Source: Burkholderia sp. BCC0506
GTDB lineage: Bacteria; Pseudomonadota; Gammaproteobacteria; Burkholderiales; Burkholderiaceae
NCBI RefSeq assembly: GCF_902833145.1
Contig: NZ_CADFEN010000017.1
Span: 31,806-95,805 of the forward strand
Direction of reading: 5' to 3'
DNA: 64,000 nt
Part shown: one piece after another, positions 1 through 8,538 of the stretch
How positions within the stretch are numbered: position 1 is the stretch's first letter
How the letters are laid out: each line of letters starts with the position of its first letter
Made by a program: the position numbers and the translations under genes
Notes under the pieces: generated by a model
Databases searched by the model: none
The model's input: the letters and a program-made list of their open reading frames with translations, nothing else
What the model was told of the DNA's origin: nothing

Positions 1-371
1 CGGGCCACGGCGGCTACGATGCGCCGGCGAACAAGAAGGCGTCGTCGATCGTGGTCGACTTCATCACGCCCGAGACCGACACGTCGATCTGGTATTTCTG
101 GGGGATGGCGCGCAATTTCCGGCCCGACGACGACGCGCTGACCGCCGAGATCCGCGAAGGCCAGGGGAAGATCTTCGCGGAGGATCTCGAAATGCTGGAG
201 CGGCAGCAGCGCAATCTCGAGCAGTGGCCCGAACGCACGCTCCTCAAGCTCAACATCGACGCCGGCGGCGTGCTGTCGCGCAAGGTGATCGACCGGCTGC
301 TCGCCGCCGAAAGCGCGGCGAGCCCGCAGCGGCCCGTGATGCCGGTCGCGCAGGCCAGGGAGGCGTCATGA
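1..371 (+). CDS. vanA: Rieske-type aromatic oxygenase, C-terminal part (vanillate O-demethylase oxygenase type); 5' end outside window
   Basis: The frame is open from base 3 and stops at 369-371; only about the last 122 residues are present. The visible part carries TDTSIWYFWGMARNF, typical of the C-terminal catalytic domain of VanA-like mononuclear iron Rieske oxygenases; the Rieske cluster itself would lie outside the window. In the family the enzyme removes the methyl group of vanillate as formaldehyde, giving protocatechuate, in the cytoplasm. Its stop overlaps the start of the next gene as ATGA, so it is translationally coupled to the cognate reductase, which supports the call. The exact substrate cannot be read from this fragment; related oxygenases act on other methoxy- or phenoxy-benzoates. 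Confidence 0.82.
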   Translation, partial: GHGGYDAPANKKASSIVVDFITPETDTSIWYFWGMARNFRPDDDALTAEIREGQGKIFAEDLEMLERQQRNLEQWPERTLLKLNIDAGGVLSRKVIDRLLAAESAASPQRPVMPVAQAREAS

Positions 372-1333
372 GCGCGGCGCCCCTGACGGTGCGCGTCGCC
401 CGCAAGTGGCAGGAAGCGCGCGACATCTGCGGCTTCGAATTCGTCAGCGAGGACGGCTCGCCATTGCCGCGCTTCGACGCCGGCGCCCATATCGACGTGC
501 ATCTGCCGGGCGGGCTCGTACGTCAGTACTCGCTGTGCAATCACCCGGAACAACGCGATCGCTATCAGATCGCGGTGCTGCGCGAGGCCGACGGCCGAGG
601 CGGATCGCGCGCGATGCACGACGCGGTCCGGCAAGGCGATACCGTGCGGATCGGCATGCCGCGCAATCAGTTCCCGCTCGCACCCGATGCGCCGCACCAC
701 CTGCTGCTCGCCGGCGGGATCGGCGTCACGCCGATTCTCGGCATGGCGGAATGGCTGTGCTCGTCAGGCATGCCGTTCGACATGCATTACTGCGCGCGTT
801 CGGCCGATCGCATGGCCTTCGTCGAGCGGATCAACGCAGCCGGTTTCCGCGATCGCGTCCGCTTCCACGTCGACGACGGCGATCCCGCGCAACGCTTCGA
901 TCTGGCCGCCGTGCTCGCCGGCGCGCCCGACGGCACGCACCTCTACGTCTGCGGCCCGCGCGGCTTCATGGATGCGGTGCTGAACGCGGCGCGCGCACGC
1001 GACTGGGCCGAAGCGCGGCTGCACTACGAGTTCTTCGGCGGCGCGGTCGCGTCGTCCGGCGCCGATCGCGCGTTCCAGGTCCGGCTCGCGAGCAGCGGCA
1101 AGGTGATCGACGTGCCGGCCGAATGCACGGTGATCGCGGCGCTGGCCGCGAACGGCGTCGACGTGCTGACGTCGTGCGAGCAAGGCGTGTGCGGCACCTG
1201 CCTGACCCGCGTGCTCGAAGGCGAGCCCGATCATCGCGATGCGTATCTGACCGACGACGAAAAGGCGGCCGGCGACCAGTTCATGCCGTGCTGCTCGCGA
1301 TCGCGCAGCGACCTGCTGGTCCTCGATCTGTAG
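368..1333 (+). CDS. vanB: Vanillate O-demethylase-type reductase (FAD/NAD/2Fe-2S)
   Basis: A 321-residue phthalate-dioxygenase-reductase-like protein that passes electrons from NADH through flavin and a plant-type 2Fe-2S cluster to the Rieske oxygenase encoded just upstream. Visible in order: flavin-binding motif VRQYSLCN (residues 51-58), pyridine nucleotide motif GGIGVTP (116-122), CGPRGF (195-200), and the C-terminal ferredoxin domain with CEQGVCGTC (Cys270, 275, 278) and a fourth Cys in the CC pair at 308-309. The ATG lies inside the ATGA overlap with the oxygenase gene, so the two make one operon. An upstream in-frame extension exists but lies inside the oxygenase gene and is not coding. 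Assignment to the VanB family is firm; the substrate is inferred from the partner. Confidence 0.9.
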   Translation: MSAAPLTVRVARKWQEARDICGFEFVSEDGSPLPRFDAGAHIDVHLPGGLVRQYSLCNHPEQRDRYQIAVLREADGRGGSRAMHDAVRQGDTVRIGMPRNQFPLAPDAPHHLLLAGGIGVTPILGMAEWLCSSGMPFDMHYCARSADRMAFVERINAAGFRDRVRFHVDDGDPAQRFDLAAVLAGAPDGTHLYVCGPRGFMDAVLNAARARDWAEARLHYEFFGGAVASSGADRAFQVRLASSGKVIDVPAECTVIAALAANGVDVLTSCEQGVCGTCLTRVLEGEPDHRDAYLTDDEKAAGDQFMPCCSRSRSDLLVLDL

Positions 1334-1599
1334 GCGGGCCACCCGACACGCGGCGGTCGGCTCGCCCGGCGCGTGTCAGCTTCCCTGTGCGCGGCTTCCG
1401 CGGCATCGCACCCGGGACGGAAACGACGACGCACGACTTCCGGACCGCCGCCATCCGCAACACGACATCGAACGCGTTGCGCGAACGGTCATCGAACGAT
1501 CCGCGGCGACCTTCGACGAGGACGAGACCGCGATCGAGCGCTGCCGCTGCCACCCGAGCCCGTTTCACCCGCGCATGCGGGCCGCGTCCATCGCTCGAC

Positions 1600-2046
1600 T
1601 CAATCGGCGAGCCGGCAATGCGACAGCTTCAACCCCGGCAGCACCGGTGCGTCGATATAGCCTTCGTTCACGCAACTGAACCGGAACGCTGACGACGTGA
1701 CGAACGGCTTGATGTCGCCGCCGGGGAATTTCGGCTTCAGTGCATCCTGGTCGGCCACGTCGAAATGCGTGTCGAACTGCTCGCCACTCGCCGTCAGCGC
1801 GCCGAAGTACGTGCCGCCCGGGTCGCCGCCCATCCGGATCACGGCGCCGACGAACGCGAGGCGCTTGCCGTCGTACTTCGCTTTCGCCGCGGCCATGTCC
1901 TGCGTGTAGGCCTCGATCACGGCGCCGTAATGCGCGTCGATCGCGGGTTCGGCGCCCGAAGCCGCGCAAGCAGCCTGGTGAACGCCCGCCAGCAGCGCGC
2001 AGGCCGCAAGCGCGGCCGCCGCGAACGGCGTGGAAATCTTCTTCAT
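1600..2046 (-). CDS. Small exported protein, possible OB-fold
   Basis: A 148-residue protein with a clear N-terminal signal peptide (MKKIST, then an Ala/Leu-rich stretch to about residue 28). The mature part contains YDGKRLAFVGAVIRM, a pattern reminiscent of OB-fold 'tRNA_anti-like' periplasmic proteins, where a small beta barrel follows a growth or exposure segment; this is a weak resemblance, not an identification. Two cysteines near the C-terminus (in SCVNEG and SHCRLAD) could form a disulfide in the periplasm. It stands alone between vanB and the TonB receptor, with its own promoter region shared divergently with the receptor gene. Function unknown. Confidence 0.7.
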   Translation of the reverse strand: MKKISTPFAAAALAACALLAGVHQAACAASGAEPAIDAHYGAVIEAYTQDMAAAKAKYDGKRLAFVGAVIRMGGDPGGTYFGALTASGEQFDTHFDVADQDALKPKFPGGDIKPFVTSSAFRFSCVNEGYIDAPVLPGLKLSHCRLAD

Positions 2047-2447
2047 GGGTGGTCTCCCGTCTAGCGTGATGGTTGGAATGATCGAAGCCCGGCGCGACGC
2101 CGGTTGAATTCGCTTGCGTTGCTTTAATCGTTCGAATGGCGGTACGCGACTGCGATCACTTCATCGCTCGCGCGGTCGTGCGCGGTGCGTGGCGTCGCGC
2201 CGAACGCGACGGGACAGGAAGATGACATGGTGCGGCCCCCGGGCTCTCTCGTGGAATTTCACTGCGTCTGATTTTGGCAGCTACGGTAGCAGACGGCCGG
2301 CAGCCCGGCAACCGGGCACCGAGCGTGGCCGGCCGACTCATTACAATTGCAAATGATTCTCATTACATATATCATGTGCACCCTGGTCGCAACGCAACGC
2401 CGCGGCCCGCAACACGATCCTTAGCATTCCTCTTCCCGCATCGATTC
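2047..2447. other. Divergent intergenic region upstream of the TonB receptor
   Basis: About 400 bases between the small exported protein (minus) and the receptor gene (plus). It is noncoding as far as I can see. The right part, near 2341-2380, is markedly A+T-rich and holds the Fur-box-like sequence listed separately. An in-frame extension of the receptor reading frame back to 2274 exists but would put residues before the signal peptide and has no ribosome binding site. Confidence 0.6.
2349..2367. promoter_or_regulatory. Fur box
   Basis: The 19-mer GCAAATGATTCTCATTACA matches 13 positions of the classical Fur consensus GATAATGATAATCATTATC, with the core AATGAT...TCATTA intact. It lies about 80 bases before the receptor start, the expected place for iron-dependent repression of a siderophore receptor. 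Confidence 0.75.
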
Positions 2448-4616
2448 ATGCCATCCCGTCGAACGCCCCGCCGTGCCCGGACCCCGCATCCGTGGCGCAC
2501 ACGTCTGCCTGCCCTGCTCACCCTCTGCGTCGCGAGCGGCGCGCAGGCGGCCGGCACCGAACCCGTTGCGCCCGCATCCGCCGCTGCGCCGGCCGCCGAA
2601 CACGAACTCCCGGCGATCAGCGTCAACGCATCGGCCACCGTCGATCCGACGATCGGCTATCAGCCGCGCACGACGCGCATCGCGGGCGGCGACGAGCGTG
2701 CGCTGAAGGAGATCCCGCAATCGGTCGCGGTGGTCAGCAGCAGCGTGATGCAGGACCAGCAGGCGCGCTCGCTCGACGACGTGCTCGGCAACATCAGCGG
2801 CGTCACGCAAACGAACACGCTCGGCGGCACGCGCGACGCGTTCATCAAACGCGGCTTCGGATCGAACAACGACGGCTCGGTGCTGGTCGACGGCGTGCGC
2901 ACGCCGGTGCTGCACAGCTATCTCGCGACGATCGATCGCGTCGAAGTGCTGAAGGGGCCGGCTTCGCTGCTGTACGGAATGCAGGACCCGGGCGGCGTGA
3001 TCAACCTCGTCACGCGCAAGCCGGAAGACGCGTTCGGCGGCTCGATCTCCGCGTCGCGCACGAACCACGGCGGCAGCAACGCGCAGTTCGATCTCACCGG
3101 GCCGCTCGGCAAGCCGGGCCAGGTCGCGGGCGGCACGCTCGCCTTCCGGCTGACCGGCGAATACGACACGAGCCGCTACTGGCGCAGCTTCGGCCGCGAA
3201 CGCGATGCGCTGATCGCGCCCGCGCTGTCGTGGCACGACGCGAACACGTCGATCGACGTCAGCTACCAGTACGTCGACTACACGACGCCGTTCGACCGCG
3301 GCACCGTGCTCGTGAACGGCCGGCCGGACGATGCGCTGCGCTATCGCCGCTACGAGGAAGCGTGGTCGCAAAGCAGCGGCATCCAGGAAACGCTGCGCAC
3401 GCGCATCGAGCACCGCTTCACCGATGCGTGGCGCGTACGCGCGACTTACGGCTGGGGCCGCGACCGCTACGACCAGTTCATTACCCGCGCCACCGCGTTC
3501 AACGGCAGGACCGGCGCGCTGACGCGCTCGTCCGATGCGAACCTCGGACGCAACGACTCCGACCAGATCGCGACGCTCGGCCTGCTCGGCAACGTGACGC
3601 TCGCGGGGATGCATCACGCGATCTACGTCGGCGGCGAATACGAGCGGCAACGCAGCTTTCGCGGCGACACGATCCGCGGCAAGGCCACGACGGGCTTCAA
3701 TCTCTACGATCCCGTGTACGGCCTGCTCGCGCCGGGCGGCGTGCCGAACCCGAAGCAGAGCGATTCGCGCTCGGTCGTGCATGCGTATTCGACGATCGTG
3801 CAGGATTCGGTGAAGATCACCGACCGCCTCACGGCGGTGGGCGGGCTGCGCTGGGAAAACTGGCAGCAGGAATCGGGGATGGGCCGGCCGTTCGTGTTCG
3901 CCGACCGTTCGCGCGGCAGCGTCTGGCTACCGCAGTTCGGGCTCGCGTATGCGCTCACGCCGGCGCTCACCGCCTATGCGAACGTGAGCCGCTCGTTCAA
4001 GCCGAACGTCGCGTCGAACGTCGCGGCGCCGCTCGCGCCGGAATACGGCCGCGTGCTCGAGGCCGGGCTGAAGTTCAGCCTGAAGCCCGCGATCACGGGC
4101 ACGCTCGCCGTGTACCAGATCGACAAGCGCAACGTCGCGATCACCGTCGGCGACCTCACGTCGACGATCGGCACCGCGCGCTCGCGCGGGATCGAGCTCG
4201 ACGTCGCCGGCCAGATCACGCGCCACCTGAGCGTGATCGGCAGCTATGCGTACACGAACGCGAACGATCGCGACAGCAACACGCCGCTCGTCAACGTCGC
4301 GCGCCACACGGGAAGCTTGTTCGCGGTGGTCGACACGGCCATCGCGAACCTGCCGGGGCGCTGGCGCTTCGGCGGCGGCGCGCGTCTCGTCGGCGCGCGC
4401 GCCGGCGACACGGCGAACAGCTTCACGCTGCCCGGCTACGTGACCGTCGACGCGTTCGCGGCGTACGAAACGACGATCGGCAAGTTTCCGACCCGCTTGC
4501 AGCTCAACGTGAAGAACCTGCTCGACAAGACCTACTATCCGTCGAGCAACAACAACCTGATCGTCGCGGTCGGCGAGCCGCGGCTCGTCACGCTGACGAC
4601 GACGGTGTCGTTCTGA
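2448..4616 (+). CDS. TonB-dependent siderophore receptor
   Basis: A 722-residue outer membrane receptor of the TonB-dependent siderophore family. After a signal peptide (basic start MPSRRTPRRAR, hydrophobic stretch ending near ASGAQA) comes ELPAISVNA, a likely TonB-box region, then the plug domain with IPQSVAVVSSSVMQDQQ and the LKGPASLLYG motif, then the barrel, ending in the aromatic TVSF expected for beta-barrel assembly. I chose ATG 2448 because it places the signal peptide at the N-terminus. A Fur box upstream suggests iron repression. No siderophore biosynthesis genes are nearby, so it probably takes up a xenosiderophore or one made elsewhere. It runs head-on into the next gene with only nine bases between the stops. 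Confidence 0.9.
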   Translation: MPSRRTPRRARTPHPWRTRLPALLTLCVASGAQAAGTEPVAPASAAAPAAEHELPAISVNASATVDPTIGYQPRTTRIAGGDERALKEIPQSVAVVSSSVMQDQQARSLDDVLGNISGVTQTNTLGGTRDAFIKRGFGSNNDGSVLVDGVRTPVLHSYLATIDRVEVLKGPASLLYGMQDPGGVINLVTRKPEDAFGGSISASRTNHGGSNAQFDLTGPLGKPGQVAGGTLAFRLTGEYDTSRYWRSFGRERDALIAPALSWHDANTSIDVSYQYVDYTTPFDRGTVLVNGRPDDALRYRRYEEAWSQSSGIQETLRTRIEHRFTDAWRVRATYGWGRDRYDQFITRATAFNGRTGALTRSSDANLGRNDSDQIATLGLLGNVTLAGMHHAIYVGGEYERQRSFRGDTIRGKATTGFNLYDPVYGLLAPGGVPNPKQSDSRSVVHAYSTIVQDSVKITDRLTAVGGLRWENWQQESGMGRPFVFADRSRGSVWLPQFGLAYALTPALTAYANVSRSFKPNVASNVAAPLAPEYGRVLEAGLKFSLKPAITGTLAVYQIDKRNVAITVGDLTSTIGTARSRGIELDVAGQITRHLSVIGSYAYTNANDRDSNTPLVNVARHTGSLFAVVDTAIANLPGRWRFGGGARLVGARAGDTANSFTLPGYVTVDAFAAYETTIGKFPTRLQLNVKNLLDKTYYPSSNNNLIVAVGEPRLVTLTTTVSF

Positions 4617-4625
4617 CGGGCGCGC

Positions 4626-6551
4626 TCACGGACGCCAGCGATACACGACGATGCTCGACCCGTTGTAGTTGTCCTTCGTGATCACGTACTCGCCGGTCGA
4701 GCGCAGGTACGCGCGCACGCCGTACATCGAGTCGACGTCGTTGCCGACGTCCATCGCCGCCGTGTTCGAGTTCGTCAGCGTCGTGACGAGCGCGCCGGTG
4801 TTCAGGTCGAATATGTCGATGTTCGGCACCGTGTGCACATAGCCGACGAACAGGTAGTGGCCGGCGGCGGCGATCGATTTCGGGTTCGCGCTCGTCAGGT
4901 TGATCACCGGGTTCGGCGCGCTCGTGTTGCCGTTCTTCCAGCCGTGATAGACCTCGATGTGCCCGTTCATCGCGGTCCAGTCCCAGTTGCCCGCGAGGCC
5001 CTGCGCGAGGATCATCGTGTCGCTGTCGGCCTGGTAGATGATGCGCGTGACAGGCGCCACGCTGCTCGGCACGGCCGTCGTCACCGGCTTGCCCCATGAC
5101 GGCTTGCCGGTCGCGTCGAAGCCCGTCATCGGGTAGCGCGTGATCACGTTGGAGCCGTTCAGTCCGGCCCACACGTCGCCGTTGCCGTCGATGTCGAAAC
5201 CGGCCGTCACCTGCAGCGTCGTGTTGAACGGCTTGCCGGGCAGCGAGCCGGCCGGAATCGCGATGTAGCCGCTCGCGGTGTTGAAGTAATAGAAGTTGAA
5301 GTTGCCCGGGTTCTGGCCCGACGCGACGAGGATCCGGTTGCCGCCGACCGTCACGAGCTGGCCGAAGTGCTGGCCGCGCTGATAGTCGTTCATGTCGAGG
5401 CGCGGATCCTTCGGATAGGTGAACGGATCGACCGTGTTCGCGACGAACGTGCCGCCCGCGGTGCCCGTATACACATTGTTGCCGCTGAAGAACAACGTGC
5501 CGTCGGTCGCGGGATCGGGCGCGGCGATTCCCTCGAAGTTCAGCGCCTGCAGCTTCCATTGCAGCGTGCCGATCGGGCTGTACGCATGCAGATCGGTGCT
5601 GCCGTTGCGGCCGAGATCCCAGCCGCCGCCCCACGCGTTGTTCAGCACGTACAGGTTGCCGGCCGCATCCTTGCCGAGCGCCGCGACGCGCGTGAAGCGC
5701 TTGTCGCCGACCTGCCCCTTGATGCCCGTCGTCGTGTCGAGATAGCCGCCCTGCACGCCGAACGTGCCGATCTGCACCGGCAGCCCCGGCAGGCCGCCAT
5801 ACACCTTGATGTTCATGTCGGGCCCTTCGTCGCCCACCATCAACCGGCCCAACGACGCATCGAAGTACAGCGATGCCGGCCGCGCGCCGGCCGCCATCTG
5901 CAGCGTGTTCATCGCCGTGCCGGTCGGGCTGAACTGCGCGACGACGCCCGCGCTCTTGCGCGCGACCCACAGGTTGCCGGCCGCATCGAGCGCCAGCGCG
6001 CCGGGGCCGGTGACGCCGATGTCGCGCTGCCACACGCCGTCGGTCGTATAGACGCGCACGCGGTTGCCGTAGAAGTCGCTCACGTACAGCAGGTTGCCGG
6101 CCGTCGCGAGGCCCGTGATCACGTCCGCATACTGGATACCCGTCCACGTGCTGACCGGAATGCGCAGGTCGCGCTGGTTCGTGCTGCGGTTGTAGCGGCC
6201 CACCGAGCCGCTGCCGAACGTGCGGTTGTAGCCGAGCGCGACGAACAGCGACGTCGAATTGCCGGTGATCGCGCCGCCCTGGAATTCGTCGTGGATGCCG
6301 ATCGTGCCGAGCGGCTGGCCGTTCTGGTAGATCGCGACGCCGCCCGCGTTCTCGTCCCAGCGCGACGCCGTGTAGATCACGCCTTCGGGCGCGACCCACA
6401 TCGAGCGCGCGCCGTTGCCGACGTGCGAGGCCAGCGTGCCGTACGTGTTCGCGAGCCAGTCGGTCGAGTATTGCGCCTGTGCGTGGCTTGCCGGCGCCAG
6501 CATCGCCATGCACATTCCCAGCAACGCCGCGCGGATTTGTTTCATTGACAT
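4626..6551 (-). CDS. Exported NHL/beta-propeller-like protein
   Basis: About 641 residues with a signal peptide (MKQIRAALLGMCMAMLAP...ASHAQA) followed by repeated segments of the kind seen in NHL or Vgb-like beta propellers, such as ALDAAGNLWVARKSAGVVAQF, AALGKDAAGNLYVLNNAW and FDIDGNGDVWAGLNG. These would form one or two propellers in the periplasm or outside the cell. No catalytic motif is visible, so the role is unknown. The start at 6551 has a good Shine-Dalgarno (GGAGC, seven bases away); a second ATG two codons on (6545) gives the same signal peptide. The upstream extension to 6584 lacks support. The long upstream leader is unusually A+T-rich. Confidence 0.75.
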   Translation of the reverse strand: MSMKQIRAALLGMCMAMLAPASHAQAQYSTDWLANTYGTLASHVGNGARSMWVAPEGVIYTASRWDENAGGVAIYQNGQPLGTIGIHDEFQGGAITGNSTSLFVALGYNRTFGSGSVGRYNRSTNQRDLRIPVSTWTGIQYADVITGLATAGNLLYVSDFYGNRVRVYTTDGVWQRDIGVTGPGALALDAAGNLWVARKSAGVVAQFSPTGTAMNTLQMAAGARPASLYFDASLGRLMVGDEGPDMNIKVYGGLPGLPVQIGTFGVQGGYLDTTTGIKGQVGDKRFTRVAALGKDAAGNLYVLNNAWGGGWDLGRNGSTDLHAYSPIGTLQWKLQALNFEGIAAPDPATDGTLFFSGNNVYTGTAGGTFVANTVDPFTYPKDPRLDMNDYQRGQHFGQLVTVGGNRILVASGQNPGNFNFYYFNTASGYIAIPAGSLPGKPFNTTLQVTAGFDIDGNGDVWAGLNGSNVITRYPMTGFDATGKPSWGKPVTTAVPSSVAPVTRIIYQADSDTMILAQGLAGNWDWTAMNGHIEVYHGWKNGNTSAPNPVINLTSANPKSIAAAGHYLFVGYVHTVPNIDIFDLNTGALVTTLTNSNTAAMDVGNDVDSMYGVRAYLRSTGEYVITKDNYNGSSIVVYRWRP

Positions 6552-7043
6552 GAATAGTGCTCCAAGACGAACAATGGTCGACACTGTAAATCGCGGCGCA
6601 TGAAATATTGGTGATCCCGGAAAATTCGCATTCGCCGTTCCCCGAATTATTCACTCCACGCCTTTTGCCGTCCGGCGCTTTTTCGTCAACGATCGCAAAA
6701 TCTGCCAACCCATGCCAATACGGCCTGACAGCCTCGCGGCTTCGGCGCATTGCCCGGCATTTTGTTCCGGTTTTCCGAATGCGACCGAGTCATTTTTTCT
6801 TGCATGACCGCATTGCTTTTTCATTCCATCGAAAGCATTTCCATTATTACAAATTGAAATTGAAATGAAAGAGAAAAAATATTATCCGGCGCGACCGGCC
6901 TTTTGCGATATCGCACGGGGAAGGAAGAAGCGGGAGGAAACGGAAGAATACGGCGGAGAAAAGAGAGGCGACGGTATGGGAGCATGCGCGCGACGAGGCC
7001 CGCATCGGCCGCGGGCCCCGTTGCACGCGCAACGACTACCGCG
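6552..7043. other. A+T-rich intergenic region
   Basis: About 490 bases between the propeller gene (whose promoter must lie here) and the porin 3' end. The stretch 6640-6900 is much richer in A+T than its neighbours, with homopolymer runs and short AATTGAA/ATTGAAA direct repeats near 6853-6868, and a 10-base palindrome GCGATATCGC at 6905-6914. I see no convincing gene or RNA in it. The last part carries a hairpin just past the porin stop, listed separately. Confidence 0.5.
6997..7017 (-). terminator. Hairpin downstream of porin gene
   Basis: GGCCCGC at 6997-7003 pairs perfectly with GCGGGCC at 7011-7017 around a seven-base loop, about 27 bases past the porin stop. There is no T run after it, so it may only stabilise the 3' end. 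Confidence 0.35.
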
Positions 7044-8237
7044 TCAGAACTTCTGGCGCAGCCCGAGGCTCACGATTGCCTGCGAACGCGAATCGGACGA
7101 GTGACCGTTCGCCTTGTCGGACACCGACGCGGTCGCGGCCACCGGCCGGCCGAGTGCGTCGAGCGTCGTGCCCGATGCATGCTGGTACGCGCCGAGCAGG
7201 TACACGCTGGTGCGCTTCGACAGATCGTAGACCGCGCCGAGCGTGACGTTGTGATACTGCGCGCGGTTGTCGATGCCGTCGACGTCGCTGCCGCGCGTGT
7301 AGCTGTAGCCCGCGAACAGCTGCGTCTGCGGCTGCACGTTCCAGCGCGTGAACACGCCGGCGACGTTGAACGTCGCGTGGCCGCTGAACAGCGACTGCGC
7401 GCCGCTTCGGTACTGCACGTTGCTGTAGTTCACGCCGACGACGGCCGGGCCGAAGTCGTACGTCGCGCCGGTCGCGATCACCTGCTGCGACTGCGCGCTC
7501 GCATAGCCTTCGTTGATCGACGAATTGAACAGGCCGTCGTCGGTGCTCTGCCACTTACCCGCGGTCGGGTCGGTCGCGCCCGTCTTGCTGTTGTCCGAGC
7601 GCTCGTAGCCGACGCCCACGCGCAGCGGCCCGGCCGCGTACGCGGCGCCGACGCTCCACGTGTTGCGCTGCTTCATGCTGCCCGGCTGGCCGCCGAAGCC
7701 GTACAGCGCGCCGAACGTGAAACCCGAGTAGTTCGCGCTCGTGTACTTGATCGAGCTGTCGACGCGCGCGGTCTGGTCGAGATCGTCGATGTCGCCCGGG
7801 TGCGCGCCGAAGCCGCCGATGAACGACGACGGGCCGACCGGGCTCACGAAATCGTCGAGCGACGTGTACTGGCGGCCCAGCGTGATCGTGCCGTAGCGGT
7901 CGCTGCCGACGCCGACGAACGCCTGCCGGCCGAACTGGCGGCCGCCCTGGCCCGACGTGCCGTTCGCGATGTCGAAGCCGTTCTCGAGGACGAACAGCGC
8001 GCGCATCCCGCCGCCGAGATCCTCGGAGCCCTTGATGCCCCAGCGGCTGCCGGACAGGTTGCCGGTCGTGAGCCCGACGCTCGAATGGCCGGTGTACGCG
8101 CCCGCCGAGCCGACCCGTTCGTTGCTGCGATAGGTCACGCCCGCATCGACGATGCCGTACAGCGTGACGGAACTTTGCGCGGCGGCGATACCCGCGAGCG
8201 AGAGCAGCAGCGGGGCTGCGATCAGTTGCTTGTTCAT
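7044..8237 (-). CDS. Outer membrane porin (Burkholderia OmpC-like)
   Basis: A 397-residue trimeric-porin family protein. The signal peptide MNKQLIAAPLLLSLAGIAAA is followed directly by QSSVTLYGIVDAGVTY, the hallmark first strand of Gram-negative porins of this family, and the chain ends in GLRQKF with the terminal Phe needed for Bam-mediated insertion. Internal family motifs include GSRWGIKGSEDLGGGM and FGRQAFVGVG. Length fits the family. I took ATG 8237; the frame stays open to 8627 but the extra residues are not porin-like. Substrate specificity cannot be predicted. A nested palindrome cluster about 150-170 bases upstream may be regulatory. Confidence 0.92.
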   Translation of the reverse strand: MNKQLIAAPLLLSLAGIAAAQSSVTLYGIVDAGVTYRSNERVGSAGAYTGHSSVGLTTGNLSGSRWGIKGSEDLGGGMRALFVLENGFDIANGTSGQGGRQFGRQAFVGVGSDRYGTITLGRQYTSLDDFVSPVGPSSFIGGFGAHPGDIDDLDQTARVDSSIKYTSANYSGFTFGALYGFGGQPGSMKQRNTWSVGAAYAAGPLRVGVGYERSDNSKTGATDPTAGKWQSTDDGLFNSSINEGYASAQSQQVIATGATYDFGPAVVGVNYSNVQYRSGAQSLFSGHATFNVAGVFTRWNVQPQTQLFAGYSYTRGSDVDGIDNRAQYHNVTLGAVYDLSKRTSVYLLGAYQHASGTTLDALGRPVAATASVSDKANGHSSDSRSQAIVSLGLRQKF

Positions 8238-8538
8238 GGTTTGGTGTCTCCGGGCGCTGAACCCGTTGTTCTGGCTGTTGCGAGTAGCGCGCGCGGGCGC
8301 CGACATCCGCCGGCGGTGCGAGACCGGCGACGTCCGCGCGCGACGATGCGGCGGGCATGCCCGCTGCGGCCGGTATGGTAATTGGAACCGGTTCCGCTCC
8401 AAAGCGGAATAATGACAACAGTTTCTTGTCAAAATTGAGATAGTCGGCGGCGCGGCCGTGCGCGCGGCCGACGCGCCTGTACAGCGCGGGGCGACGCGCA
8501 CCATAATCGGACGCGCATCTTCCATCGGGAGCCTCGTC
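8238..8538. other. Divergent intergenic region between porin and LysE genes
   Basis: About 300 noncoding bases. The only structured part I see is the pair of overlapping palindromes at 8384-8409, listed separately, followed by an A+T-rich stretch TTGTCAAAATTGAGAT that could be a promoter. Confidence 0.5.
8384..8409. promoter_or_regulatory. Two overlapping perfect inverted repeats (operator candidate)
   Basis: GGAACCGGTTCC (8384-8395) is a perfect 12-base palindrome resembling LacI/GalR-type operators. It overlaps TTCCGCT-CCAA-AGCGGAA (8392-8409), a perfect seven-base stem with a four-base loop. They sit between the divergent porin and LysE genes and could bind a repressor of either. Confidence 0.45.

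Noticed and set aside
4588-6750. A 720-codon frame overlapping the beta-propeller gene on the same strand.
   Set aside because: Composition is Arg/His/Gly-rich and shows no family; the overlapping frame has the signal peptide and repeats.
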